Assembly: GCA_021850135.1 (NCBI GenBank)
Contig: JAJZRV010000014.1
Span: forward strand, 1-33,795
Direction: 5' to 3'
DNA: 33,795 nucleotides
Source of the DNA: Pseudomonadota bacterium
GTDB taxonomy: Bacteria; Pseudomonadota; Gammaproteobacteria; Burkholderiales; Ferrovaceae
Shown here: one piece after another, positions 1-8,079 of the stretch
Position numbering within the stretch: position 1 is the stretch's first letter
Layout: each line of letters starts with the position of its first letter
Position numbers and translations under genes: made by a program
The notes under the pieces: generated by a model
The model's input: only the letters and a program-made list of their open reading frames with translations
The model's database searches: none
What the model was told of the DNA's origin: nothing

Positions 1-1514
1 GTAAACGTCCCACCCACATGACCCGTCACCGCCACCGGGGCGCTTCCCTGCTCGCTCCAGGTCACGTCATTGTTCAACGGCACGTTCACCGTGATCGTCG
101 GCGTCGTATCCACCGTGTACGCTGCGTTGACGCTCGCCAACTGGACATTGCCCGTGGCGTCATGGGCGCTCACAGACGCTTGTATTGAAGCGTTTCCAAC
201 CAGGGCAGAACCGGAGACGCCGATGCTGTAATGGCCGCTGGCATCCACAGTACCGCTGAAGGAATGCCCGCCCACGGTCAATGTGACCGTGTCTCCCGCC
301 CGGAATGTCCCGGTGACCTGGCCGCTGACCGGCAACGTCCCTGTCTCTGCATCCCAGCTCACCACGTCAGGCATGGCCAGTGAAATGTGCGTAGAGACAA
401 TTTGTGCCGCCTGCTGCGCCAAGGTGGCTTCATTACCTGCCTGGGTGCTTGCCGCGCCTGCGCTGTCTGATGCCGCGGAAGCAGTGGCTTCCGCACCCGT
501 TGCCGTAACGGCGGCAGCTTTTGCTGCAGCAAGATCCGGCGCATCATGAGCCGCGGTCGCCGCAGTAGCCGCCTGGGATGCCGCCGTTGCCGCAGCATTG
601 GCCGCCGTTTGTGCAGCAGCGGCATCTCCGGCCGCGGCCACCGCAGCCGCCTTGGCTGCGCTGATTGCGCTGGACACGCCGTTCAGCACGGCTGCCGCCA
701 ATGCCTGGCTGGCCACATCGGCCGAATGGGCGGCGGCATCTGCAGCTTTCTGGGCAGCGCTGGCGTCGGCCGCGGCTTGCGCAGCAGCGGCCGCTGCTAC
801 GGCTTGTGCCGCCTCCTTGGCAGCCTCATCCACCTTGGCCTGAGCATCAACTGCCGCAGCTGCCTGGGCTATCTGAGCACTCTGGGCCGCATTTTGAGCA
901 GCGGAGGCGCCAGAGTCCTGGGTGACCGTCTGGGTTGTGGTCTGAGTCGTGTTTTGCGTGGTGTTTTGAGCCGTCGACTGCGTGTTGACGGTGCTTTGAG
1001 TCTGCCCGGTCGATCCTGTGCCGGACTGGCTGATGATCGTATTGGTGGTTTGGGATGCCGAACTGGAAGAAGTAAAGCTTGGCATTGCGCTGGGAGGAGC
1101 GACGGATACGCCTGTGGAATGGAAAGTGTTTGGGGGCGGCGCGCTGGTTGATGAAGAACTACTGCCAAACCCCCCGCCCTGGACCACAGAATCGAGCGTG
1201 CTGCCCACCTTGAGGGCATTGTTCAGGACATTGCTGGTATCAGCGCCGGGATGTACCGCACTGTCCGCCCCTGTCGGCGCATTGCCCGCCCCTGCAGCCA
1301 CTTCGTGCTGAAGCAGTACCTTCTTGTTGTCGAGGACTTCCTGATTTCGCCCATCTGTCATTGTCAAATCGACGGTTGCCCCTTTCGCAGTCGTAATGAG
1401 TTCCCCGATGAACACCTGATCACCCACATGCAGCGTTCTTGTGGCGCCCGTTTTGGGGTCCACGGCAACAACTTCACCCTGGAGACTGACTACTTTTCCT
1501 GCTACGTCGGCCAT
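1..1514 (-). CDS. LapA-like giant adhesin, N-terminal part (runs off left edge)
   Basis: This reading frame is missing from the ORF track because it has no stop inside the window. I translated it from the ATG at 1514, which has an AAGGAAA-type ribosome site just upstream, and it stays open for 504 codons to base 1. Residues 1-75 resemble the retention module of LapA-type adhesins (MADVAGKVVSLQGEVVAVDP...) and include an AAG at 73-75 (EVAAGAG) where LapG-type proteases cut. Residues about 150-200 are Ser/Thr/Gln-rich with TQNTTQ-like repeats. Residues about 201-380 are extremely Ala-rich and probably helical. After that come beta-sandwich (Ig-like) repeats starting near PDVVSWDAETGTLPVSG. Its position at the end of a LapBC/TolC secretion operon makes it the likely substrate. 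The C-terminal repeats and the RTX secretion signal would lie outside the window. The family call is by pattern; the cleavage site is inferred. Confidence 0.85.
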   Translation of the reverse strand, partial: MADVAGKVVSLQGEVVAVDPKTGATRTLHVGDQVFIGELITTAKGATVDLTMTDGRNQEVLDNKKVLLQHEVAAGAGNAPTGADSAVHPGADTSNVLNNALKVGSTLDSVVQGGGFGSSSSSTSAPPPNTFHSTGVSVAPPSAMPSFTSSSSASQTTNTIISQSGTGSTGQTQSTVNTQSTAQNTTQNTTQTTTQTVTQDSGASAAQNAAQSAQIAQAAAAVDAQAKVDEAAKEAAQAVAAAAAAQAAADASAAQKAADAAAHSADVASQALAAAVLNGVSSAISAAKAAAVAAAGDAAAAQTAANAAATAASQAATAATAAHDAPDLAAAKAAAVTATGAEATASAASDSAGAASTQAGNEATLAQQAAQIVSTHISLAMPDVVSWDAETGTLPVSGQVTGTFRAGDTVTLTVGGHSFSGTVDASGHYSIGVSGSALVGNASIQASVSAHDATGNVQLASVNAAYTVDTTPTITVNVPLNNDVTWSEQGSAPVAVTGHVGGTF

Positions 1515-1583
1515 GACGGTTTCCTTGACGACTTTTATGGAGAGACTGGAGGAAGATTCTGCGCGAGATCAAGCAGGAAGACC

Positions 1584-1601
1584 ATTGTACGGAAGTACAA
1601 T
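1584..1601. promoter_or_regulatory. 18-bp palindrome upstream of the adhesin gene, possible operator
   Basis: ATTGTAC-GGAA-GTACAAT is a perfect inverted repeat with 7-bp arms. It sits in the 120-bp gap between the LuxR-type gene and the adhesin start, about 70 bp upstream of that start. Its size suits a dimeric helix-turn-helix regulator, and the neighbouring LuxR-type protein is the obvious candidate. The binding itself is inference. Confidence 0.4.
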
Positions 1602-1634
1602 ACGCCCGGATGAACGCCGGGGTGAAGCCGCAGC

Positions 1635-2258
1635 CTAACGGTTGGCGATGCCGTTGACCAGCAGGGTCAGTTGCAGCCGGTCCCTGACCTGCAGTTTTTC
1701 AAAAGCAGATCCCAGGTGGGCTTTTACCGTGCGCTCGGTGATGCCCAGCCGATCTGCGATCTCCTTGTTGCTGGCCCCCGTTGCAACGGCCAGCGCCACA
1801 CTCTGTTCGCGTTCGGTCAGATGGCGGGTCCAATCCGCGGCGATCGATGCGGGGGCTGGGGTCTGTTGGGCTGTGACGGCCACGAGCTTCTGCAAGAGGG
1901 ATTGCCCAAGCCACACCCCCCCCTGCTGTACCGACTGCGCAACCTGGAGCAGGACGGGTGGCGAAGCGTATCCATTGCAGTACCCGGAAGCCCCCGCTCT
2001 CAGGGCCATGACCCCTTCTTCGTCACGCGGTTCATCCGATAGCGCCACCAGCGACGCCTTACCGGCTGCATGGCGCCACTGCTGGATCAGGATTGTGATA
2101 TCGCCCTCATAGGGCAGTACCAACCAAAACACGCTGCCTTTGAAAGGCCGCTTGTACGCAGACCAGTGTGCCAGCCGCGCTTCCGGAAAAGCTGCTCGCC
2201 AGTTTGAGCGCAACGGCTCATCTTCGGTCACGAAGATGTGTTTTGACGTCGTCGCCAT
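1635..2258 (-). CDS. LuxR-type transcription factor with degenerate receiver domain
   Basis: This 207-residue protein has a receiver-like N-terminal half (about 5-120) and a clear LuxR/NarL helix-turn-helix at the C-terminus (LTEREQSVALAVATGASNKEIADRLGITERTVKAHL). The acidic pocket is partly kept (TEDE, residues 11-14). Where the phosphoacceptor Asp is expected, the strand reads VFWLVLPYEGD with no Asp, so control by phosphorylation is unlikely. The gene starts 4 bases after the stop of the fusion-protein gene and lies directly before the adhesin gene, so it is co-transcribed with the secretion system. Regulators of this kind sit next to LapBC-like exporters in other betaproteobacteria (recollection). 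Control of the adhesin gene is inferred from position. Confidence 0.85.
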   Translation of the reverse strand: MATTSKHIFVTEDEPLRSNWRAAFPEARLAHWSAYKRPFKGSVFWLVLPYEGDITILIQQWRHAAGKASLVALSDEPRDEEGVMALRAGASGYCNGYASPPVLLQVAQSVQQGGVWLGQSLLQKLVAVTAQQTPAPASIAADWTRHLTEREQSVALAVATGASNKEIADRLGITERTVKAHLGSAFEKLQVRDRLQLTLLVNGIANR

Positions 2259-2262
2259 GGTG

Positions 2263-3759
2263 TCATCGTTCGGTCAGAGCGCGCTGGCGCGCTCTCAGCA
2301 CAGGTTTGAGCAGGTAGCTCAGGACAGATTTCTCGCCCGTCTGGATGTCCACCTCGGCGACCATCCCGGGGATGATCGGCAGATTCTTGCCCAAATTGTT
2401 TTTATCCGTCTTGACGCGCACCAGGTAGAAGGCGTTGCCTTTTTCATCCACAACCGTGTCCGCCCCAATGGATTCCAGCGTTCCCGGGAGGCCGCCGTAA
2501 ATGGAGAAATCGTAGGCGTTAAAGCGCACCATGGCACGCAATCCCGGACGCAGGAAGCCAATGTCCTTGGGCTGTACGCGAACCTCCAGAAGCAGGTTGT
2601 CGTCCAGCGGGACGATTTCCATCACGTTTTCGCCGGGACGGATGACTCCGCCCACGGTGTTCACCAGCAGACGTTTGACCGTGCCTCGCACCGGAGAGCG
2701 CATGATGGAATGGGCCACCTTGTCCGACAACCCCACATTGGCCTCATTCAGGCTGTTAAGCTTGGCCATGGTTTCGGACAGTTCCTTGCGAGCGTCGTTG
2801 CGAAAGCTGTCTTCCACTTCCCGCACCTTGCCGGTGGATTCCACGATGGCGGCTTTTACGCGCTGGATCTGTGCCGAGGCCATGTCACGGTCCCCCCGAA
2901 ACCGGGCCACATCGCGATCCAGTTTGAGGATGTCCACGTCAGACACCGCCCCTGCCGACAACAAGGGCTTGGTCAACATCAGCTCCTTGTAGGTCAACTC
3001 CCAGGCTTTGGCCGCCTGATCGCGTTTGGCCTGCAATTCAACCAGTTCGTGCTGGCGCTGCTCCAACTGTCCCCGCGCAATCGCAATGGTGTTTTCAAGT
3101 TCCGATTTCCTCGATTCGTAGAGACGTCGCTCTTCTTCTGCCGTCGTCGGATCCTCCTGGATCACCTCGTTCGGCATGGCCAATTTGCTCCCTTCCGCCA
3201 GCGCGCGCAGTCGGGCCGCCTTCGCTTCCAGTGAAAGCACCTGGGCACGGCTTTCCTTCAACGAGGAAAGTGAGCGGGTGTCGTCAATGCGCACCAATGT
3301 CTGGTCCTTTTGCACGACATCGCCCTCGTGCACCAGAATTTCAGACACGATGCCTCCGTCCAGATTCTGGATCATTTGCACTTGGCTGAAGGGGATCACT
3401 TTCCCTTCTCCCCGAGTGACTTCGTTCACTTTTGTGAAACCGGACCAGACCAGAAAGATCAGGATCATCCAAACCAACACTTTCAACAAGACGCGGGCCT
3501 GGGCAGGTTCCTGGCTCAGGATGGCATAGTCCGCGCTTGCCATGAAATCGTCGGTGCCCGCGTCGTCAAACCTGCTTTCGTTGCGATGGAGCATCCAGTC
3601 GAATACGGGCTGCAGTTTTTTCCTGGGCCATTCCAGCCAGCGCACCGCTCCCTTCGCCACAAGCTGCAATGCACCCGGTGCGCGCAGTTCCCCACGCGCA
3701 AGTTCGCGCCACCAGCGTCGGATACGGCGCTTCGTGTGCACGCGAAACTTTCGGGTCAT
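2263..3759 (-). CDS. lapC: Type I secretion periplasmic adaptor (HlyD/LapC family)
   Basis: This 498-residue membrane fusion protein would link the ABC exporter to the outer-membrane channel. A single membrane segment lies near residues 90-110 (VLVWMILIFLVWSGF). It is followed by the biotinyl-lipoyl motif typical of the family (VQMIQNLDGGIVSEILVHEGDVV), a long coiled-coil hairpin (about 165-345), the second lipoyl half (VAHSIMRSPVRGTVKRLLV) and a C-terminal beta domain. The ATG overlaps the exporter stop by 4 bases (ATGA) and has a strong GGGAGGGCAGG ribosome site, so I accept this start. It gives an unusually long, Arg/Trp-rich cytoplasmic leader of about 90 residues (RRIRRWWRELARG). Internal Met codons near residue 57 or 69 would give a more usual length. 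Confidence 0.92.
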   Translation of the reverse strand: MTRKFRVHTKRRIRRWWRELARGELRAPGALQLVAKGAVRWLEWPRKKLQPVFDWMLHRNESRFDDAGTDDFMASADYAILSQEPAQARVLLKVLVWMILIFLVWSGFTKVNEVTRGEGKVIPFSQVQMIQNLDGGIVSEILVHEGDVVQKDQTLVRIDDTRSLSSLKESRAQVLSLEAKAARLRALAEGSKLAMPNEVIQEDPTTAEEERRLYESRKSELENTIAIARGQLEQRQHELVELQAKRDQAAKAWELTYKELMLTKPLLSAGAVSDVDILKLDRDVARFRGDRDMASAQIQRVKAAIVESTGKVREVEDSFRNDARKELSETMAKLNSLNEANVGLSDKVAHSIMRSPVRGTVKRLLVNTVGGVIRPGENVMEIVPLDDNLLLEVRVQPKDIGFLRPGLRAMVRFNAYDFSIYGGLPGTLESIGADTVVDEKGNAFYLVRVKTDKNNLGKNLPIIPGMVAEVDIQTGEKSVLSYLLKPVLRARQRALTER

Positions 3760-5963
3760 CCTGCCCTCCCCACCCGGCCGGCTTGCAAATCGGCGATCAC
3801 CCGATCCCGCGGACCGTCGGCCACGATACAGCCGTTATCGATGACGATGATTCGGTCGGCCAGATCCACAAGACTGGAGCGGTGCGTGGAAATCAGCAGT
3901 GTTTTTCCGGGGCTGGAGCGCTTCGTGAAACGCCCAAGTCGGGTCTTGAACTCATTTTCGGTGGTGTAATCCATCCCGCTTGTCGGCTCGTCCAATAACA
4001 GCAGCGGAGGATCCGTCAAGAAGGCGCGTGCAATGGCCACGCCCTGGCGCTGTCCGCCCGAGAGCGTGTCGCCCCGCTCCCCGATTTGCATGTCGAATCC
4101 GCGTGGGTGCCGGTTGACCATGTCGAGCAGGCCCGCTATCCCGGCGGCAGCCAGAATGGCAGAATCATCCGCATAAGGTGCGCCAAATACGATGTTGTCC
4201 CGCAATGTCCCGTAAAACAGGATGGATTCCTGCCCCACATAGCCCATATTGCGGCGCAGATCAGCCGGATCGATTTGTCGGAGATCGATGTCGTCCACGA
4301 GCACCGAACCCTGCTGGGGCTCATAGAAGCCCATCAGCAGTTTCAGGATGGTGGATTTTCCTGAGCCCACTTTCCCCAGCATGACCACGGACTCTCCCGG
4401 TTCGATGCGAAACGAAACATTTTTCAGTACCGCATCGCTCCCGGGATACTTGAACGTCACGTTGCGAAACTCGATTTGCCCCTTGAGTTCGGCACGGTGC
4501 ACAAAAGCGGACTCCGGGGGCCGTTCTATGGGCGCTTCCATCAACTGATTCAGGGGTTCCAGGGACGTCCGGGCCCCCTGATACTGGATCAGCAGACCTG
4601 CGAGCTGCCCCAATGGCGCCATGGCCCGCCCCATGAGCATGGTGCTTGCAATCATGCCCCCCTGGGTCAGCATATCTTCGTGAATGAGGTAGACCCCAGC
4701 CACCAACGCTGCAATATTGACCAGCTGTTGCATAGTCTGGACGCTCTGCGTTGCAGACAGGGACAGCACACGCTGCTGGTTGGACACCTTGGTGAGAAAT
4801 GCGCTGGTCTTCTCCCAATTGGCCTGAACCTGGCTTTCCGCGCCCAAGGCCTTGATGGTTTCCATGGCCGACAGGCTTTCCACCAATGCAGCGTTACGCA
4901 ATGCGCCGGTCTTGTAAGTCGTTTCAGCCAATTCGTGCATCTTGTGCTGTACGGCGTACACGTAGATGCTGACAATGAGAAAGCCCAGGATCGGGATAAA
5001 CACCAGCGGCCAGGCAATCCAGAAAATTGCTGCGTAGAACAGCAGCGCAAAGGGCATGTCCACCAGTGCAGCCACGGTTGCGGAGGCGATGAAATCCCGG
5101 ATGATTTCGTAGGATTTCATGGTGGCCGCAAAAGCGCCCACCGATTCGGGCCGCGCCGTCATTTTCAGACCCAGTACCCGTTCCATCAGGACTGCGGACA
5201 ATTGCAAATCAATGCGTGCGGAGGCCTGATCGATGAAATGGCCGCGCATCATGCGCAGCAGGAAATCCAGCGCCAGCAGCAGCAGCACGCTGAGAGCCAG
5301 CACCCATAGGGTGTCCACCGCATAGTTGGGCACCACACGGTCGTACACATTCATGGAAAACAGGGGCAACGCCAGGGCAAACAGGTTGATCAGCAGCGCT
5401 GCAACCAGAATGTCCCGGTATACACGCCACTGCCGCGCGATCACCCCCCAAAACCAGTGCTGGGAACGCAGCTTGGCGATCTGCGGAATGCGCCGGTCAT
5501 ATTTGAAGCGCGGGTGCAAAAAGACCGCGATGCCGGCATAGCGTGCCGTAAGTTCAGTGCGTGGCATGAACAGCGCCGATTGGCCAGTATTCGGCAGCAA
5601 AACCTCCGCCTCGTCGCCCCGCGCATTCCAACCGAGCAGAACGCAAGCCTCGTTGCCCTTCAACAACAAAATGACCGGCAGTTGTGCAGCATCGATTTTA
5701 CCCAGGCCCTTACGCACAACCCGGCAGTTCAATCCTGCCCGGTTGGCGGCCCGCGCAATCAAGGCGGGCGTCAGATGCCCATTCTGCAGCGGCAGGCCGG
5801 CCACAAGTGCTGCGCGCGTGCTGGCTCGCCCATGGATTCTGGCGACCTCCAGCAAGCAATCCAGCAAGGGGTCGTGCAAAAGCAGGTCCTCCCGCAACCC
5901 GTGGTGGGATGAAGGGGCAGATTCGCCTTGCGGAATGGTGGATTGCTCGGGGGGGCCGTTCAT
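3756..5963 (-). CDS. lapB: Type I secretion ABC exporter (LapB-like)
   Basis: This 735-residue exporter joins a C39-peptidase-like domain (about 25-155), a membrane domain (about 175-440) and an ATPase (about 500-720). The N-terminal domain lacks the catalytic Cys expected of a true C39 peptidase, as is usual for LapB/RTX-type exporters, where it binds substrate rather than cutting it. The ATPase shows Walker A GKVGSGKST, signature LSGGQRQGVAIARA, Walker B LLLLDEPTSGMD and the switch His in STHRSS. It would power export of the giant adhesin across both membranes. The gene begins 11 bases after the outer-membrane protein gene and overlaps the adaptor gene by 4 bases. Confidence 0.93.
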   Translation of the reverse strand: MNGPPEQSTIPQGESAPSSHHGLREDLLLHDPLLDCLLEVARIHGRASTRAALVAGLPLQNGHLTPALIARAANRAGLNCRVVRKGLGKIDAAQLPVILLLKGNEACVLLGWNARGDEAEVLLPNTGQSALFMPRTELTARYAGIAVFLHPRFKYDRRIPQIAKLRSQHWFWGVIARQWRVYRDILVAALLINLFALALPLFSMNVYDRVVPNYAVDTLWVLALSVLLLLALDFLLRMMRGHFIDQASARIDLQLSAVLMERVLGLKMTARPESVGAFAATMKSYEIIRDFIASATVAALVDMPFALLFYAAIFWIAWPLVFIPILGFLIVSIYVYAVQHKMHELAETTYKTGALRNAALVESLSAMETIKALGAESQVQANWEKTSAFLTKVSNQQRVLSLSATQSVQTMQQLVNIAALVAGVYLIHEDMLTQGGMIASTMLMGRAMAPLGQLAGLLIQYQGARTSLEPLNQLMEAPIERPPESAFVHRAELKGQIEFRNVTFKYPGSDAVLKNVSFRIEPGESVVMLGKVGSGKSTILKLLMGFYEPQQGSVLVDDIDLRQIDPADLRRNMGYVGQESILFYGTLRDNIVFGAPYADDSAILAAAGIAGLLDMVNRHPRGFDMQIGERGDTLSGGQRQGVAIARAFLTDPPLLLLDEPTSGMDYTTENEFKTRLGRFTKRSSPGKTLLISTHRSSLVDLADRIIVIDNGCIVADGPRDRVIADLQAGRVGRAG

Positions 5964-5974
5964 AAATTTTTGGA

Positions 5975-7747
5975 TTATCGCACAGCCGCGCCATCCTCGC
6001 TGGAGGCAGGGACACCTTTGGGGCCCGCTGGCTTCTGTTCAGATTTTCGTCTATGTTTTTGTTTTTGCTTGTTTTTTTTCTTGTTTTTGCTTTTTTGTTT
6101 GGGATTGGACTGATGTTTGGGGGCAATCTTAGGTGTTGGCACCTTGATAACCTCCGGTGCGGCATGATCCGACATCGGTGCCCCAGCGGTCTTCGGCGCC
6201 TCGGCGGGCCCTGACGATGGCGCTGGTGCCGATGGTTCGCCAGATGCTGACGGCTCGGCGGGCGCTGACGGTTGTAACGGAGTCATCGACGGGACAGGGA
6301 CATTAGCTTGTATGGGCTTGAGCTGTTCGCGAGCACTCTGGATCAATGCTTCCTTGCGATCCTGCATGGACTGCGACGCTTCCGCGGGACAGGCTTCCGG
6401 CTTTTCCTCTGTGCCCACCGATGCCCCGGCAACGTCCCCCGCGTCCAGACGCGTCAGCCCCAACGCGCCAACCAGCTTACCCATCCCCGCCAGGGTTTTG
6501 GCCACGTTGATGGCACGGTCATAGACGGCGTTGATGTAAGCACGCTTGGCCTGGTACAACTCATTCTCCGAATCCAGGAGATCCAGAAGCGAACGCTGTC
6601 CCAAATCAAACTGCTTTTTATAGGCGTATCTGGCTTTCTCAATGGATATCTGACGCTGCTCCAGGAAGCCGAGTTGTTCGGTAATGGTCCAGATGCCGTG
6701 ATAAGCCAGATCCACTGCCTGTCGCACATCCCTGCAGACCTTATCGCGTTTGGAACGTGCCGATTCCAGGTGTTCGATGTACTGATCGGAGCGGGACGAG
6801 TCCGCTCCCCCGTTGAAGAGGTTCCAGCTCATGACCACCTGGGCCACGGCATCACGGTTCTGCCCCAGGACGCCGCCTGCATTTTGGCCACGGGACTGGG
6901 ATAACACCAGATCCACCCGAGGTTGATATTTGCCTCGCCTCTCGTCCAGATCCGATTGCGCTGCCATTACATTCTCGACTGCGGCCAAGACCGCAGGATT
7001 ATTGCCAATCGCAACGGCCAACTGGGATGCCGCGGCGTTCTTGGGAACCAGATTGATGAGATCGTTGGGGCTGGCAGAATTTTCCTGTGCGGGAAGCTCG
7101 TTCACGAGCCGCATCATGCGCGCATTCACATCATGCACGTTGGCGTTATCGTTGACGAGATTCGATTCGCTCAGCGCAAGCCTTCCCTTGACTTGCTCCA
7201 GGTCCACGGCTCGCCCCACGCCGGCGTTTACCTTCATTTGAATTTGTTCGAATACCACGCGATGCGATACGAAATTTTCCTCGGACAACCGGTATAACGC
7301 CTTATGCCGCATCAGATCGAAATAGGCCTGCGCCGTTTCGAGCGCTGAATTCTCCATAGCGTCCGACCATTCGAAGTAGCGGCTGAGCTGGACATGATTG
7401 AGGCGACGCACTTCGTCACGCGTGATGAACCCATCGTAGAGCATCTGCGTCATGGTCAACGTCGTGGTGTCACGGTAAAAGCTGGAACTGATGGGCTGAA
7501 ACTGGGCCAGGGGCGTGGTCAATTGTTCATTGCCAGCGTTGCTGGAGAGGTCCACTTTGGGAAAGTATCCGCCGCGCGCCACGCTGATTTCATTCGTTGC
7601 GGCCTTGAAGTCGTGCCAGTGCGAGAGCACATCGGGATTCGACACCATCGCCTTCTGAGCAAGCTCCTTGAGGAGTTCGTCATTGGCGACCGTTGCCCCC
7701 GACAGACTCAAACCCAGGAGGGCAAGGATCAGGCGTCGCTTTCGCAT
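5975..7747 (-). CDS. TolC-family outer-membrane secretion channel with long basic tail
   Basis: This 590-residue protein starts with a signal peptide (MRKRRLILALLGLSLSGATVA). Residues about 25-445 match the TolC/LapE outer-membrane factor fold: two long helical repeats with the characteristic YDGFITRDEVRRL and WNLFNGGADSSRSDQYIEHL segments. TolC proteins usually end near here. This one continues for about 140 residues, first Pro/Ala/Ser-rich (SAPAEPSASGEPSAPAP), then a Lys/Gln/Asn block (KQKSKNKKKNKQKQKHRRK). The TolC C-terminus is periplasmic, so the tail probably reaches into the periplasm. It is the first gene of the secretion operon and so sits next to the promoter region. The ribosome site is weak. 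Confidence 0.92.
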   Translation of the reverse strand: MRKRRLILALLGLSLSGATVANDELLKELAQKAMVSNPDVLSHWHDFKAATNEISVARGGYFPKVDLSSNAGNEQLTTPLAQFQPISSSFYRDTTTLTMTQMLYDGFITRDEVRRLNHVQLSRYFEWSDAMENSALETAQAYFDLMRHKALYRLSEENFVSHRVVFEQIQMKVNAGVGRAVDLEQVKGRLALSESNLVNDNANVHDVNARMMRLVNELPAQENSASPNDLINLVPKNAAASQLAVAIGNNPAVLAAVENVMAAQSDLDERRGKYQPRVDLVLSQSRGQNAGGVLGQNRDAVAQVVMSWNLFNGGADSSRSDQYIEHLESARSKRDKVCRDVRQAVDLAYHGIWTITEQLGFLEQRQISIEKARYAYKKQFDLGQRSLLDLLDSENELYQAKRAYINAVYDRAINVAKTLAGMGKLVGALGLTRLDAGDVAGASVGTEEKPEACPAEASQSMQDRKEALIQSAREQLKPIQANVPVPSMTPLQPSAPAEPSASGEPSAPAPSSGPAEAPKTAGAPMSDHAAPEVIKVPTPKIAPKHQSNPKQKSKNKKKNKQKQKHRRKSEQKPAGPKGVPASSEDGAAVR

Positions 7748-7789
7748 CGGTTCAGAATCAAATCAAAATCCTCGATGGATTCGTCATTC

Positions 7790-7803
7790 TTGATAACAGT
7801 CAA
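7790..7803. promoter_or_regulatory. FNR/ANR-like box
   Basis: TTGAT-AACA-GTCAA matches the FNR/ANR consensus TTGAT-N4-ATCAA at 9 of 10 fixed positions. Its centre is about 50 bp upstream of the outer-membrane channel start. At that distance it could repress or, with a short leader, activate the secretion operon in response to oxygen. No regulator of this family is encoded in the window. Confidence 0.4.
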
Positions 7804-7945
7804 TGGGTTACATCATACATTAAAAGTTGTAGGAAAAGTTATTACAAACCGGAAAAATCTCACTATTTTTTGAAAAATCACAATAAATTCCATAAGTTAT
7901 ACGACACCAAAGTATGCGAGCGCTTACTATCGTGAAAATAGCTGA

Positions 7946-8069
7946 ATTTCAGAAAGCAGGCCCCTGAAAAACAGGAGGAAACCCTGAAAACCGCCGGCAA
8001 ACTTACGGATTTCACGGGATAAAACCACCTTTTCCCCTTAAAATGAGGGCCTGCCCTCGTTCATTTTTT
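7946..8069 (+). promoter_or_regulatory. Structured mRNA leader with terminator-like hairpin (possible attenuator)
   Basis: A hairpin GAGGG-CCTG-CCCTC (8045-8058, extendable by three weaker pairs) is followed by T6 at 8064-8069, only ten bases before the rhodanese ATG. It looks like an intrinsic terminator inside the leader. Upstream, GCAGGCCC (7956-7963) is exactly complementary to GGGCCTGC (8047-8054) within that hairpin, so the two pairings exclude each other. GCAGGCCC can itself be displayed in the loop of a TTTCAG/CTGAAA hairpin. This is the logic of an attenuator or riboswitch, but I recognise no known class. Folding is inferred by eye. Confidence 0.35.
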
Positions 8070-8079
8070 GGAGTCGTTG

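Larger units (their letters stand above)
7748..8079. other. Divergent intergenic region between secretion operon and rhodanese operon
   Basis: This 332-bp, AT-rich stretch holds no convincing protein gene. It must carry the minus-strand promoter of the secretion operon and the plus-strand promoter of the rhodanese operon. I could not fix either -35/-10 pair with confidence. It contains an FNR-like dyad near the secretion side, and a structured leader with a terminator-like hairpin next to the rhodanese start; both are listed separately. Confidence 0.7.

Noticed and set aside
546-1151. 201-aa plus-strand Arg/Gly/Cys-rich ORF, and other plus-strand ORFs over 283-1311
   Set aside because: They are shadows of the Ala-rich repeat region of the adhesin, which reads well on the minus strand.
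2140-3234. 364-aa plus-strand ORF
   Set aside because: It lies opposite the adaptor and LuxR-type genes, whose minus-strand products have clear family motifs. Its own sequence shows no domain.
4476-5309. 277-aa plus-strand ORF
   Set aside because: It is antisense to the ABC exporter; the high His/Gln content is typical of a shadow frame.
6050-6110. T-rich run that could look like a terminator
   Set aside because: There is no hairpin before it; it is the complement of the Lys-rich tail codons of the TolC-type protein.
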